A stretch of 64,000 nt of DNA from Saccoglossus kowalevskii (GCF_000003605.2 NW_003134803.1:62001-126000); one strand, 5' to 3'. Counted from the first letter of the stretch, positions 10,319 through 21,421 are shown. Numbers and translations: made by a program. The notes: generated from the letters alone by a model not told the origin.

Positions 10319-10531
10319 TACCTGTTTTAGATTCCTGGTCAGTTGCACATCGCAGCTTGTATAAAATTCTCAAAGACAATTTAATTAAAAGATATAAATT
10401 GGCCTCTCGTATTTGTTGCCTTATTACAAGAGAATATATAATACACGACTTGCATTTCATGTCACAAGCATCCGATTATATGCCATACTTGTGTTTTCCC
10501 GATAAATAGGAAACGCCTTCAAAAGTCAACG

Positions 10532-10603
10532 TCCCATATGGTTTAGTGGTTAGGATTTGTCGCTTTCACCGCCAAGGCTCGGGTTCAATTCCCGGTGTGA
10601 GAA
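10532..10603 (+). tRNA. tRNA-Glu(UUC), class C
   Basis: Typical class C. Confidence 0.62.
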
Positions 10604-10816
10604 CACCCGTTTTAGATTCCTGGTCAATTGAACATCGCAGCTTGTACAAAATTCTCAAAGACAATTTAAATAAAAGATATAAATTGGCCTCTCGTATTTG
10701 TTGCCTTATTACAAGAGAATATATAATACACGATGTGCAGTTCATGTCACAAGTATCCTATTATATGCCTTACTTGTGTTTTCCCGATAAATAGGAAACG
10801 CCTTCATACGTCAACG

Positions 10817-10888
10817 TCCCATATGCTCCAGTGGTTAGGATTTGGCGCTTTCACCGCCAAGGCCCGGGTTCAATTCCAGGTGTGGGAA
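10817..10888 (+). tRNA. tRNA-Glu(UUC), A/B hybrid
   Basis: C10, C13 and G51/A63, as at 8538. Confidence 0.65.
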
Positions 10889-11101
10889 CACCTGTTTTAG
10901 ATTCCTGGACAGTTGAACATCGCAGCTTGTATAAAATGCTCATAGACAATTTAATTAAAAGATATAAATTGGCCTCTCGTATTTGTTGCCTTATTACAAG
11001 AGAATATATAATACACCACGTGCAGTTCATGTCACAAGTATCCTATTATATGCCTTATTTGTGTTTTCCCGATAAATAGGAAACGCCTTCATTCGACAAC
11101 G

Positions 11102-11173
11102 TCCCATATGGTATAGTGGTTAGGATTTGGCGCTTTCACCGCCAAGGCCCGGGTTCAATTCCCGGTGTGGGAA
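11102..11173 (+). tRNA. tRNA-Glu(UUC), class A
   Basis: C12 is A, giving A12/G23. Confidence 0.78.
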
Positions 11174-11386
11174 TACCTGTTTTAGATTCCTGGTCAGTTG
11201 AACATCGCAGCTTGTATAAAATTCTCAAAGACAATTTAATTAAAAGATATAAATTGGCCTCTCGTATTTGTTGCCTTATTACAAGAGAATATATAATACA
11301 CGACTTGCATTTCATGTCACAAGCATCCGATTGTATGCCATACTTGTGTTTTCCCGATAAATAGGAAACGCCTTCAAATGTGAACG

Positions 11387-11458
11387 TCCCATATGGTTTA
11401 GTGGTTAGGATTTGTCGCTTTCACCGTCAAGGCTCGGGTTCAATTCCCGGTGCGGGAA
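11387..11458 (+). tRNA. tRNA-Glu(UUC), class C variant
   Basis: U29/U41 and C68 with G70, as at 1203. Confidence 0.62.
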
Positions 11459-11671
11459 CACCCGTTTTAGATTCCAGGTCAATTGAACATCGCAGCTTGT
11501 ACAAAATTCTCAAAGACAATTTAAATAAAAGATATAAATTGGCCTCTCGTATTTGTTGCCTTATTACAAGAGAATATATAATACACGACTTGCAGTTCAT
11601 GTCACAAGCATCCGATTGTATGCCATACTTGTGTCTTCCCGATAAATAGGAAACGCCTACATACGTCAACG

Positions 11672-11743
11672 TCCCATATGGTCTAGTGGTTAGGATTTGG
11701 CGCTTTCACCGTCAAGGCCTGGGTTCAATTCCCGGTGTGAGGA
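11672..11743 (+). tRNA. tRNA-Glu(UUC), class D
   Basis: U41 in the anticodon stem and GTGAGGA at the 3' end. Confidence 0.58.
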
Positions 11744-11956
11744 CACCCGTTTTAGAACTCTGGTCAGTTGAACATCGCAGCTTGTATAAAATGCTCATAG
11801 ACAATTTAATTAAAATATATAAATTGGCCTGTCGTATTTGTTGCCTTATTTCAAGAGAATATATAATACACGACGTGCAGTTCATGTCACAAGCATCCTA
11901 TCATATGCCTTACTTGTGTTTTCCCGATAAATAGGAAACGCCTTCATACGACAACG

Positions 11957-12028
11957 TCCCATATGGTCTAGTGGTTTGGATTTGGCGCTTTCACCGCCAT
12001 GGCCCGGGTTCAATTCCCGGTGTGGGAA
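11957..12028 (+). tRNA. tRNA-Glu(UUC), class A
   Basis: A21 is U and A44 is U; stems pair. Confidence 0.82.
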
Positions 12029-12241
12029 TACCTGTTTTAGATTCCTGGTCAGTTGAACATCGCAGCTTGTTTAAAATTCTCAAAGACAATTTAATTAAAA
12101 GACATAAATTGGCCTCTCGTATTTGTTGCCTTATTACATGAGAATATATAATACACGACGTGCAGTTCATGTCACAAGCATCCGATTGTACGATATACTC
12201 GTGTTTTCCCGATAAATAGGCAACGCTTTCAAATGTCAACG

Positions 12242-12268
12242 TCCCATAAGGTCTAGTGGTTAGGATTT
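12242..12268 (+). pseudogene. Truncated tRNA-Glu 5' half
   Basis: 110-bp unit; TCCCATAAGG replaces TCCCATATGG. Confidence 0.86.
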
Positions 12269-12351
12269 TGTGTAGTTCATGTCACAAGCATCCGATTGTA
12301 TGCCGTACTTGTGTTTTCCCGATAAATAGGAAACGCCTTCATACGACAACG

Positions 12352-12423
12352 TCCCATATGGTCTAGTGGTTAGGATTTGGCGCTTTCACCGCCAAGGCCC
12401 GGGTTCAATTCACGGTGTGGGAA
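12352..12423 (+). tRNA. tRNA-Glu(UUC), class A
   Basis: A62 breaks one T-stem pair. Confidence 0.78.
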
Positions 12424-12636
12424 TCCCTGTTTTATATTCCAGGTCAGTTGAACATCGCAGCTTGTATAAAATTCTCAAAGACAATTTAATTAAAAGACAT
12501 AAATAGGCCTCTCGTATTTGTTGCCTTATTACATGAGAATATATAATACACGACGTGCAGTTCATGTCACAAGCATCCGATTGTATGCCATACTCGTGTT
12601 TTCCCGATAAATAGGAAACTCTTTCAAATGTCAACG

Positions 12637-12663
12637 TCCCATATGGTTTAGTGGTTAGGATTA
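12637..12663 (+). pseudogene. Truncated tRNA-Glu 5' half
   Basis: 110-bp unit with U12 and a slightly different junction, GGATTATGTGCAG. Confidence 0.86.
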
Positions 12664-12746
12664 TGTGCAGTTCATGTCACAAGCATCCGATTGTATGCCG
12701 TACTTGTGTTTTCCCGATAAATAGGAAACGCCTTCATACGACAACG

Positions 12747-12818
12747 TCCCATATGGTCTAGTGGTTAGGATTTGGCGCTTTCACCGCCAAGGCTCGGGTT
12801 CAATTCCCGGTGTGGGAA
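12747..12818 (+). tRNA. tRNA-Glu(UUC), class A
   Basis: Consensus except U49, a wobble with G65. Confidence 0.86.
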
Positions 12819-13031
12819 CACCTGTTTTAGATTCCTGGTCAGGTGAACATCGCAGCTTGTATAAAATGCTCATAGACAATTTAATAAAAATATATAAATT
12901 GCCCTCTCGTATTTGTTGCCTTATTACAAGAGAATATATAATACACGACGTGCAGTTCATGTCACAAGCATCCGATTGTATGCCATACTTGTTTTTTCCC
13001 GATAAATAGGAAACGCCTTCATACGACAACG

Positions 13032-13111
13032 TCCCATATGTCTTGTGGTTAGGATTTGGCGCTTTCACCGCTTTCACCGCCAAGGCCCGGGTTCAATTCC
13101 TGGTGTCGGAA
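13032..13111 (+). tRNA. tRNA-Glu(UUC), class B with 9-bp insertion
   Basis: The anticodon arm reads GCTTTCACCGCTTTCACCGC, a direct 9-bp duplication equal to an insert between 37 and 38, the usual tRNA intron site. C69 is also changed. Probably non-functional unless the insert is removed. Confidence 0.5.
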
Positions 13112-13324
13112 CACCTGTTTTAGATTCCTGGTCAGTTGAACATCGCAGCTTGTACAAAATTCTCAAAGACAATTTAATTAAAAGATATAAATTGGCCTCT
13201 CGTATTTGTTGCCTTATTACAAGAAAATATATAATACATGACTTGCAGTTCATGTCACAAGCATCCGATTGTATGCCATACTTGTGTCTTCCCGATAAAT
13301 AGGAAACGCATTCAAATGTCAACG

Positions 13325-13406
13325 TCCCATATGGTCTAGTGGTTAGGATGTGCGCTTTCACGCAAGGCCCGGGTCAATTCCCGGGTTCAATTCCCCGGTG
13401 TGTAAA
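13325..13406 (+). pseudogene. Disrupted tRNA-Glu(UUC)
   Basis: Bases are missing in both anticodon-stem strands and the T arm is partly duplicated. It resembles the gene at 56799 with more damage. Confidence 0.7.
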
Positions 13407-13618
13407 CACTTCTTTAGATTCCTGGTCAGTTGAACATCGCAGCTTGTACAAAATTCTCAAAGACAATTTGAATAAAAGATATAAATTGGCCTCTCGTATT
13501 TGTTGCTTTATTACAAGAGAATATATAATACAGGACGTGCAGTTGATGACACAAGTATCGTATTATATGCCTTACTTGTGTTTTCAAGATAAATAGGAAA
13601 CGCCTTCATACGACAACG

Positions 13619-13689
13619 TCCTATGTGTCTAGTGATTAGGATTTGGCGCTTTCACCGCCAAGGCCCGGGTTCAATTCCCGGTGTGGGAA
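13619..13689 (+). tRNA. tRNA-Glu(UUC), class B
   Basis: Diverged 5' end TCCTATGTG with A18. Confidence 0.55.
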
Positions 13690-13903
13690 CACCTGTTTTA
13701 GATTCCTGGTCAGTTGAACATCGCAGCATGTATAAAATTAGCATAGACAATTTAATTAAAAGACATAAATCGGCCTCTCGTATTTATTGCCTTATTACAA
13801 GAGAATATATAATACACGACGTGCAGTTCATGTCACAAGTATTCTATTACATGCCTTACTTGTGTTTTCCTGATAAGGTAAGAAACGCCTTCTTATGTCA
13901 ACG

Positions 13904-13975
13904 TCCCATATGGTCTAGTGGTTAGGATTTGGCGCTTTCACCGCCAAGGCACGGGTTCAATTCCCGGTGTGGGAA
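13904..13975 (+). tRNA. tRNA-Glu(UUC), class A
   Basis: A49/G65 mismatch. Confidence 0.78.
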
Positions 13976-14188
13976 TATCTGTTTTAGATTCCTGGTCAGT
14001 TGAACATCGCAGTTTGTATAAAATTCACAAAGACAATTTAATTAAAAGATATAAATTGGCCTCTCGTATTTATTGCCTTATTTCAAGAGAATATATAATA
14101 CACGACTTACAGTTCATGTCACAATCATTCGATTGTATGCCATACTTGTGTTTTCCCGATAAATAGGAAACGCCTTCAAATGTCAACG

Positions 14189-14260
14189 TCCCATATGGTC
14201 TAGTGGTTAGGATTTGGCGCTTTCACCGCCAAGATCCGGGTTCAATTCCCGGCGTGGGAA
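14189..14260 (+). tRNA. tRNA-Glu(UUC), class A variant
   Basis: Variable loop AGAT and C66 opposite A7. Confidence 0.7.
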
Positions 14261-14472
14261 CAGCTATTTTAGATTCCTGATCAGTGAACATCGCTGCTTG
14301 TATAAAATGCTCATAGACAATTTAATTCAAAGATATAAATTGGCGTCTCGTATTGGTTGCTTTATTACAAGAGAATATATAATACACGACGTGCAGTTCA
14401 TGTCACAAGTATCCTATTATATGCCTTACTTGTGTTTTCCCGATAAATAGGAAACGCTTTCATACGACAACG

Positions 14473-14543
14473 TCCCATATGTCTTTTGGTTAGGATTTGG
14501 CGCTTTCACCGCCAAGGCCCGGGATCAATTCCCGGTGTGGGAA
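14473..14543 (+). tRNA. tRNA-Glu(UUC), class B
   Basis: D region TCTTTTGG and T54 is A. Confidence 0.5.
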
Positions 14544-14756
14544 CACCTGTTTTATATTCCTGGTCAGTTGAACATCGCAGCTTGTATAAAATGCTCATAG
14601 ACAATTTAATTAAAAGATATAAATCGGCCTCTCGTATTTATTGCCTTATTACAAGAGAATATATAATACACGACGTGCAGTTCATGTCACAAGTATCCTA
14701 TTACATGCCTTACTTGTGTTTTCCCGATAAATAGGAAAAGCCTTCAAAGGTCAACG

Positions 14757-14828
14757 TCCCATATGGTCTAGTGGTTAGGATTTGGCGCTTTCACCGCCTA
14801 GGCTCGGGTTCAATTCCCGGTGTGTGAA
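14757..14828 (+). tRNA. tRNA-Glu(UUC), class A variant
   Basis: U27/U43 and C3/U70 mismatches; U49. Confidence 0.62.
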
Positions 14829-15041
14829 CAACTGTTTTAGATTCCTGGTCAGTTGAACATCGCAGCTTGAACAAAATTCTCAAAGACAATTTGAATAAAA
14901 GATATAAATTGGCCTCTCGTATTTGTTGCTTTATTACAAGAGAATATATAATACAGGACGTGCAGTTCATGTCACAAGTATCCTCTTATATGCCTTACTT
15001 GTGTTTTCCCGATAAATAGGAAACGCCTTCATACGACAACG

Positions 15042-15112
15042 TCCCATATGTCTTGTGGCTAGGATTTGGCGCTTTCACCGCCAAGGCTCGGGATCAATTC
15101 CCAGTGTGGGAA
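15042..15112 (+). tRNA. tRNA-Glu(UUC), class B
   Basis: A14 is U, T54 is A, and the T stem ends CCCAG. Confidence 0.48.
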
Positions 15113-15319
15113 CACCTGTTTTATATTCCTGGTCAGTTGAACATCGCAGCTTGTATAAAATTAGCATAGACAATTTAATTAAAAGATATAAATTAGCTTC
15201 TCGTATTTGTTGGCTTGATTACAAGATAATATTCGACATTCAGATCATGTCACAAGCATCCGATTGTATGCCATACTTGTGTTTTCCCGATAAATAGGAA
15301 ACGCTTTCATACGACAACG

Positions 15320-15390
15320 TCCCATATGTCTTGTGGTTAGGAATTGGCGCTTTCACCGCCAAGGCCCGGGATCAATTCCCGGTGTGGGAA
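15320..15390 (+). tRNA. tRNA-Glu(UUC), class B
   Basis: A14 is U, A26, and T54 is A. Confidence 0.5.
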
Positions 15391-15603
15391 CACCTGTTTT
15401 ATATTCCTGGTCAGTTGAACATCGCAGCTTGTATAAAATGCTCATAGACAATTTAATTAAAAGATATAAATTGGTGTCTCGTATTTGTTGCCTTATTACA
15501 AGAGAATATATAATACACGACGTGCAGTTCATGTCACATGTATCCTATTATATGCCTTACTTGTGTTTTCCCGATAAATAGGAAACGCCTTCATACGACA
15601 ACG

Positions 15604-15675
15604 TCCCACATGGTCTAGTGGTTAGGATTTGGCGCTTTCACCGCCAAGGTCCGTGTTCAATTCCCGGTGTGGGAA
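15604..15675 (+). tRNA. tRNA-Glu(UUC), class A
   Basis: C6 and U48; U52/C62 mismatch in the B-box side of the T stem. Confidence 0.75.
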
Positions 15676-15888
15676 TACCTGTTTTAGATTCCTGGTCAGT
15701 TGAACATCGCAGCTTGTATACAATTCTCAAAGACAATTTAATTAAAATATATAAATTGGCCTGTCGTATTTGTTGCCTTATTTCAAGAGAATATATAATA
15801 CACGACGTGCAGTTCATGTCACAAACATCCGATTGTATGCCATACTCGTGTTTTCCCGATAAATAGGAAACGCCTTCATACGACAACG

Positions 15889-15960
15889 TCCCATATGGTC
15901 TAGTGGTTGGGATTTGGCGCTTTCACCGCCAAGGCCCGGGTTCAATTCCCGGTGTGGGAA
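15889..15960 (+). tRNA. tRNA-Glu(UUC), class A
   Basis: Consensus except G21. Confidence 0.88.
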
Positions 15961-16173
15961 CACATGTTTTAGATTCCTGTTCAGGTGAACATCGCAGCTT
16001 GTATAAAATGCTCATAGACAATTTAATTAAAAGATATAAATTGGCCTCTCGTATTTGTTGCCTTATTACAAGAGAATATATAATACACGACTTGCAGTTC
16101 ATGTCACAAGCATCCGATTGTATGCCATACTTGTGTCTTCCCGATAAATAAGAAACGCCTTCATACGTCAACG

Positions 16174-16245
16174 TCCCATATGGTCTAGTGGTTAGGATTT
16201 GGCGCTTTCACCGCCAAGGCCTGGGTTCAATTCCCGGTGTAAGAA
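16174..16245 (+). tRNA. tRNA-Glu(UUC), class D
   Basis: 3' acceptor TGTAAGA, with two mismatches. Confidence 0.6.
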
Positions 16246-16438
16246 CACCCGTTTTAGAACTCTGGTCAGTTGAACATCGCAGCTTGTATAAAATGCTCAT
16301 AGACATTTTAATTAAAATAGATAAATTGGCCTGTCGTATTTGTTGCCTTATTTCAAGAGAATATATAATACACGACGTGCAGTTCATGTCACAAGCATCC
16401 GATTGTATGCCATACTTATGTTTTCCCGATAAATAGGA

Positions 16439-16486
16439 ATAAGTATCCTATCATATGCCTTACTTGTATTTTCCCGATAAATAGGA
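16439..16486 (+). repeat. 48-bp spacer duplication
   Basis: Second copy of the last part of the spacer, so ATAAATA occurs at about -78 and -30 of the next gene. The unit is 333 bp. Confidence 0.85.
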
Positions 16487-16506
16487 AACGCCTTCATACG
16501 ACAACG

Positions 16507-16578
16507 TCCCATATGGTCTAGTGGTTTGGATTTGGCGCTTTCACCGCCAAGGCCCGGGTTCAATTCCTGGTGTGGGAA
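16507..16578 (+). tRNA. tRNA-Glu(UUC), class A
   Basis: U21 and U63 wobble. Confidence 0.83.
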
Positions 16579-16791
16579 TTCCTGTTTTAGATTCCTGGTC
16601 AGTTGAACATCGCAGCTTGTATACAATTCTCAAAGACAATTTAATTAAAAGATATAAATTGGCCTCTCGTATTTGTTGCCTTATTACAAGAGAATATATA
16701 ATACACGACGTGCAGTTCATGTCACAAGCATCCGATTGTATGCCATACTCGTGTTTTCCCGATAAATAGGAAACGCTTTCAAATGTCAACG

Positions 16792-16818
16792 TCCCATATG
16801 GTCTAGTGGTTAGGATTT
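16792..16818 (+). pseudogene. Truncated tRNA-Glu 5' half
   Basis: 110-bp unit, common junction. Confidence 0.88.
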
Positions 16819-16901
16819 TGTGCAGTTCATGTCACAAGCATCCGATTGTATGCCGTACTTGTGTTTTCCCGATAAATAGGAAACGCCTTCATACCACAAC
16901 G

Positions 16902-16973
16902 TCCCATATGGTCTAGTGGTTAGGATTTGGCGCTTTCACCGCCAAGGCCCGGGTTCAATTCCCGGTGTGGGAA
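16902..16973 (+). tRNA. tRNA-Glu(UUC), class A consensus
   Basis: Exact consensus, followed by a diverged spacer (TTTTAGCTTCC). Confidence 0.92.
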
Positions 16974-17186
16974 CACCTGTTTTAGCTTCCTGGTCAGTTG
17001 AACATCGCAGCTTGTATAAAATGCTAAAAGACAATTTAATTTAATGATATAAATTGGCCAGTCGTATTTGTTGCCTTATTACAAGAAAATATATAATACA
17101 CGACGTGCAGTTCATGTCACAAGCATCCGATTGTATGCCATACTCGTGTTTTCCCGATAAATAGGAAACGCTTTCAAATGTCAACG

Positions 17187-17213
17187 TCCCATATGGTTTA
17201 GCGGTTAGGATTT
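17187..17213 (+). pseudogene. Truncated tRNA-Glu 5' half
   Basis: 110-bp unit with GGTTTAGCGG; first of two in a row. Confidence 0.87.
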
Positions 17214-17296
17214 TGTGCAGTTCATGTCACAAGCATCCGATTGTATGCCATACTCGTGTTTTCCCGATAAATAGGCAACGCTTTCAAATGTCAACG

Positions 17297-17323
17297 TCCC
17301 ATATGGTCTAGTGGTTAGGATTT
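17297..17323 (+). pseudogene. Truncated tRNA-Glu 5' half
   Basis: Second of two adjacent 110-bp units. Confidence 0.88.
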
Positions 17324-17406
17324 TGTGCAGTTCATGTCACAAGCATCCGATTGTATGCCGTACTTGTGTTTTCCCGATAAATAGGAAACGCCTTCATACG
17401 ACAACG

Positions 17407-17478
17407 TCCCATATGGTCTAGTGGTTGCGATTTGGCGCTTTCACCGCCAAGGCCCGGGTTCAATTCCCGGTGTGGGAA
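17407..17478 (+). tRNA. tRNA-Glu(UUC), class A
   Basis: G21 and C22, so the 13-22 pair is lost. Confidence 0.8.
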
Positions 17479-17691
17479 CACCTGTTTTAGATTCCTGGTC
17501 AGGTGAACATCGCAGCGTGTATAAAATGTTCATAGACAATTTAATTAAAAGATATAAATTGGCCTCTCGTATTTGTTGCCTTTTTACAAGAGAATATATA
17601 ATACACGACTTGCAGTTCATGTCACAAGCATCCGATTGTATGCCATACTTGTGTCTCCCCGATAAATAGGAAACGCCTTCATACGTCAACG

Positions 17692-17763
17692 TCCCATATG
17701 GTCTAGTGGTTAGGATTTGGCGCTTTCACCGCCAAGGCCCGGCTTTAATTCCCGGCGTGGGAA
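17692..17763 (+). tRNA. tRNA-Glu(UUC), class A, B box altered
   Basis: GCTTTAATTCC replaces the B box: C53 and U56. C66 is opposite A7. Confidence 0.6.
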
Positions 17764-17976
17764 CACCTGTTTTAGATTCCAGGTCAGTTGAACATCGCAG
17801 CTTGTATAAAATGCTCATAGACAATTTAATTTAAAATATATAAATTGGCCTCTCGTCTTTGTTGCCTTATTACAAGAGAATATATAATACACGACGTGCA
17901 GTTTATGTCACAAGTATCCAATTGCATGCCATACTGTGTTTTCGCGATAAATAGGAAACGCCTTCATTCGACAACG

Positions 17977-18048
17977 TCCCATATGGTCTAGTGGTTAGGA
18001 TTTGTCGCTTTCACCGCCAAGGCTCGGGTTCAATTCCCGGTGTGAGAA
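17977..18048 (+). tRNA. tRNA-Glu(UUC), class C
   Basis: Class C but with C12 kept. Confidence 0.63.
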
Positions 18049-18261
18049 CACCCGTTTTAGATTCCTGGTCAATTGAACATCGCAGCTTGTACAGAATTCT
18101 CAAAGACAATTTAAATAAAAGATATAAATTGGCATCTCGTATTTGTTGCCTTATTACAAGAGAATATATAATACACGACGTGCAGTTCATGTCACAAGTA
18201 TCCTATTATATGCCTTACTTGTGTTTTCCCGATAAATAGGAAACGCCTTCATACGACAACG

Positions 18262-18333
18262 TCCCATATGGTCTAGTGGTTAGGATTTGGCGCTTTCACC
18301 GCCAAGGCCCGGGTTCAATTCCCGGTGTGGGAA
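18262..18333 (+). tRNA. tRNA-Glu(UUC), class A consensus
   Basis: Exact consensus. The terminator is extended to six T. Confidence 0.93.
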
Positions 18334-18546
18334 TACCTTTTTTAGATTCCTGGTCAGTTGAACATCGCAGCTTGTATAAAATTCTCAAAGACAATTTAAT
18401 TAAAAGATATAAATTGGCCTCTCGTATTTGTTGCCTTATTACAAGAGAATATATAATACACGACGTGCAGTTCATGTCACAAGTATCCTATTATATGCCT
18501 TACATGTGTTTTCCCGATAAATAGGAAACGCCTTCATACGTCAACA

Positions 18547-18617
18547 TCCCATATGTCTAGTGGTTAGGATTTGGCGCTTTCACCGCCAAGGCCCGGGTTC
18601 AATTCCCGGTGTGGGAA
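18547..18617 (+). tRNA. tRNA-Glu(UUC), class B
   Basis: Only the G9/G10 loss; T stem intact. Confidence 0.65.
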
Positions 18618-18830
18618 TACCTGTTTTAGATTCCTGGTCAGTTGAATATCGCAGCTTGTATAAAATTCTCAAAGACAATTTAATTAAAAGATATAAATTG
18701 GCCTCTCGTATTTGTTGCCTTATTACAAGAGAATATATAATACACAACTTGCAGTTCATGTCACAAGCATCCAATTGTATGCCATACTCGTGTTTTCCCG
18801 ATAAATAGGAAACGCTTTCAAATGTCAACG

Positions 18831-18857
18831 TCCCATATGGTCTAGTGGTTAGGATTT
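18831..18857 (+). pseudogene. Truncated tRNA-Glu 5' half
   Basis: 110-bp unit, common junction. Confidence 0.88.
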
Positions 18858-18940
18858 TGTGCAGTTCATGTCACAAGCATCCGATTGTATGCCGTACTTG
18901 TGTTTTCCCGATAAATAGGAAACGCCTTCATACGACAACG

Positions 18941-19012
18941 TCCCATATGGCCTAGTGGTTAGGATTTGGCGCTTTCACCGCCAAGGCCCGGGTTCATTTC
19001 CCGGTGTGGGAA
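18941..19012 (+). tRNA. tRNA-Glu(UUC), class A variant
   Basis: C11 and loss of invariant A58 (B box GGTTCATTTCC). Confidence 0.68.
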
Positions 19013-19225
19013 CACCTGTTTTAGATTCCTGGTCAGGTGTACATAGCAGCTTGTATAAAATGCTCATAGACAATTTAATAAAAATATATAAATTGTCCTC
19101 TCGTATTTGTTGCCTTATTACAAGAGAATATATAATACACGACGTGCAGTTCATGTCACAAGCATCCGATTGTATGCCATACTTGTGTATTCCCGATAAA
19201 TAGGAAACGCCTTCATACGACAACG

Positions 19226-19305
19226 TCCCATATGTCTTGTGGTTAGGATTTGGCGCTTTCACCGCTTTCACCGCCAAGGCCCGGGTTCAATTCCCGGTGT
19301 GGGAA
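19226..19305 (+). tRNA. tRNA-Glu(UUC), class B with 9-bp insertion
   Basis: Same anticodon-arm duplication as at 13032; A14 is U. Confidence 0.5.
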
Positions 19306-19518
19306 CACCTGTTTTAGATTCCTGGTCAGTTGAACATCGCAGCTTGTACAAAATTCTCAAAGACAATTTAATTAAAAGATATAAATTGGCCTCTCGTATT
19401 TTTTGCCTTATTACAAGAGAATATATAATACACGACTTGCAGTTCATGTCACAAGCATCCGATTGTATGCCATACTCGTGTTTTCCCGATAAATAGGCAA
19501 CGCTTTCAAATGTCATCG

Positions 19519-19590
19519 TCCCATATGGTCTAGTGGTTAGGATTTGTCGCTTTCACCGCCAAGGCTCGGGTTCAATTCCCGGTATGAGAA
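19519..19590 (+). tRNA. tRNA-Glu(UUC), class C
   Basis: C12 kept; A66-A70 region reads TATGAGA. The downstream spacer has a rearranged patch near 19665. Confidence 0.6.
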
Positions 19591-19784
19591 CACCCGTTTT
19601 AGATTCCTGGTCAATTGAACATCGCAGCTTGTACAAAATTCTCAAAGACAATTTAAATAAAAGATTTAGAGAATATATCTCGTATTTGTTGCCTTATTAC
19701 AAGAGAATATATAATACACGACGTGCAGTTCATGTCACAAGTATCGTATCATATGCCTTACTTGTGTTTTCCCGATAAATAAGA

Positions 19785-19832
19785 ATAAGTATTCTATTAT
19801 ATGCCTTACTTGTGTTTTCCCGATAAATAAGA
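19785..19832 (+). repeat. 48-bp spacer duplication
   Basis: Spacer-end duplication placing an extra ATAAATA upstream of the gene at 19853. Confidence 0.83.
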
Positions 19833-19852
19833 AACACCTTCATACGACAACG

Positions 19853-19924
19853 TCCCATATGGTCTAGTGGTTAGGATTTGGCGCTTTCACCGCCAAGGCC
19901 AGGGTTCAATTCCCGGTGTGGGAA
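19853..19924 (+). tRNA. tRNA-Glu(UUC), class A
   Basis: A50/G64 mismatch. Confidence 0.78.
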
Positions 19925-20137
19925 TACCTGTTTTAGATTCCTGGTCAATTGCACATCGCAGCTTGTATAAATTTCTCAAAGACAATTTAATTAAAAGATA
20001 TAAATTGGCCACTCGTATTTGTTGCCTTATTACAAGAGAATATATAATACACGACTTGCATTTCATGTCACAAGCATCCGATTGTATGCCATACTTGTGT
20101 TTTCCCGATAAATAGGAAACGCCTTCAAATGTCAACG

Positions 20138-20209
20138 TCCCATATGGTTCAGTGGTTAGGATTTGTCGCTTTCACCGCCAAGGCACGGGTTCAATTCCCG
20201 GTGTGAGAA
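20138..20209 (+). tRNA. tRNA-Glu(UUC), class C
   Basis: GGTTCAGTGG and A49. Confidence 0.6.
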
Positions 20210-20422
20210 CACCAGTTTTAGATTCCTGGTCAATTGAACATCGCAGCTTGTACAAAATTCTCAAAGACAATTTAAATAAAAGATATAAATTGGCCTCTCG
20301 TATTTGTTGCCTTATTACAAGAGAATATATAATACACGACGTGCAGTTCATGTCACAAGAATCCTATTATATGCCTTACTTGTGTTTTCCCGATAAATAG
20401 GAAACGCCTTCATACGTCAACG

Positions 20423-20493
20423 TCCCATATGTCTAGTGGTTAAGATTTGGCGCTTTCACCGCCAAGGCCCGGGTTCAATTCCAGGTGTGGGAA
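20423..20493 (+). tRNA. tRNA-Glu(UUC), class B
   Basis: G22 is A; G51/A63 mismatch. Confidence 0.58.
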
Positions 20494-20706
20494 CACCTGT
20501 TTTAGATTCCTGGACAGTTGAACATCGCAGCTTGTATAAAATGCTCATAGACAATTTAATTAAAAGATATAAATTGGCCTATCGTATTTGTTGCCTTATT
20601 ACAAGAGAATATATAATACACGACGTGCAGTTCATGTCACAAGTATCCTATTATATGCCTTACTTGTGTTTTCCCGATAAATAGGAAACGCCATCATTCG
20701 ACAACG

Positions 20707-20778
20707 TCCCATATGGTCTAGTGGTTAGGATTTGGCGCTTTCACCGCCAAGGCCCGGGTTCAATTCCCGGTGTCGGAA
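20707..20778 (+). tRNA. tRNA-Glu(UUC), class A
   Basis: C4/C69 mismatch. Confidence 0.78.
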
Positions 20779-20991
20779 TACCTGTTTTAGATTCCTGGTC
20801 AGTTGAATATCGCAGCTTGTATAAAATTCTCAAAGACAATTTAATTAAAAGATATAAATTGGCCTCTCGTATTTGTTGCCTTATTACAAGAGAATATATA
20901 ATACACAACTTGCATTTCATGTCACAAGCATCCGATTGTATGCCATACTCGTGTTTTCCCGATAAATAAGAAACGCTTTCAAATGTCAACG

Positions 20992-21018
20992 TCCCATATG
21001 GTCTAGTGGTTAGGATTT
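20992..21018 (+). pseudogene. Truncated tRNA-Glu 5' half
   Basis: 110-bp unit, common junction. Confidence 0.88.
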
Positions 21019-21101
21019 TGTGCAGTTCATGTCACAAGCATCCGATTGTATGCCGTACTTGTGTTTTCCCGATAAATAGGAAACGCCTTCATACGACAAC
21101 G

Positions 21102-21181
21102 TCCCATATGTCTTGTGGTTAGGATTTGGCGCTTTCACCGCTTTCACCGCCAAGGCCCGGGTTCAATTCCCGGTGTGGGAA
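21102..21181 (+). tRNA. tRNA-Glu(UUC), class B with 9-bp insertion
   Basis: Anticodon-arm duplication; A14 is U. Confidence 0.5.
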
Positions 21182-21394
21182 CTCCTGTTTTAGATTCCTG
21201 GTCAGGTGAACATCGCAGCTTGTATAAAATGCTCATAGACAATTTAATTAAAAGATATAAATTGGCCTCTCGTATTTGTTGCCTTATTACAAGAGAATAT
21301 ATAATACACGACTTGCAGTTCATGTCACAAGCATCCGATTGTATGCCATACTCGTGTTTTCCCGATAAATAGGCAACGCTTTCAAATGTCAACG

Positions 21395-21421
21395 TCCCAT
21401 ATGGTCTAGTGGTTAGGATTT
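21395..21421 (+). pseudogene. Truncated tRNA-Glu 5' half
   Basis: 110-bp unit, common junction. Confidence 0.88.
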
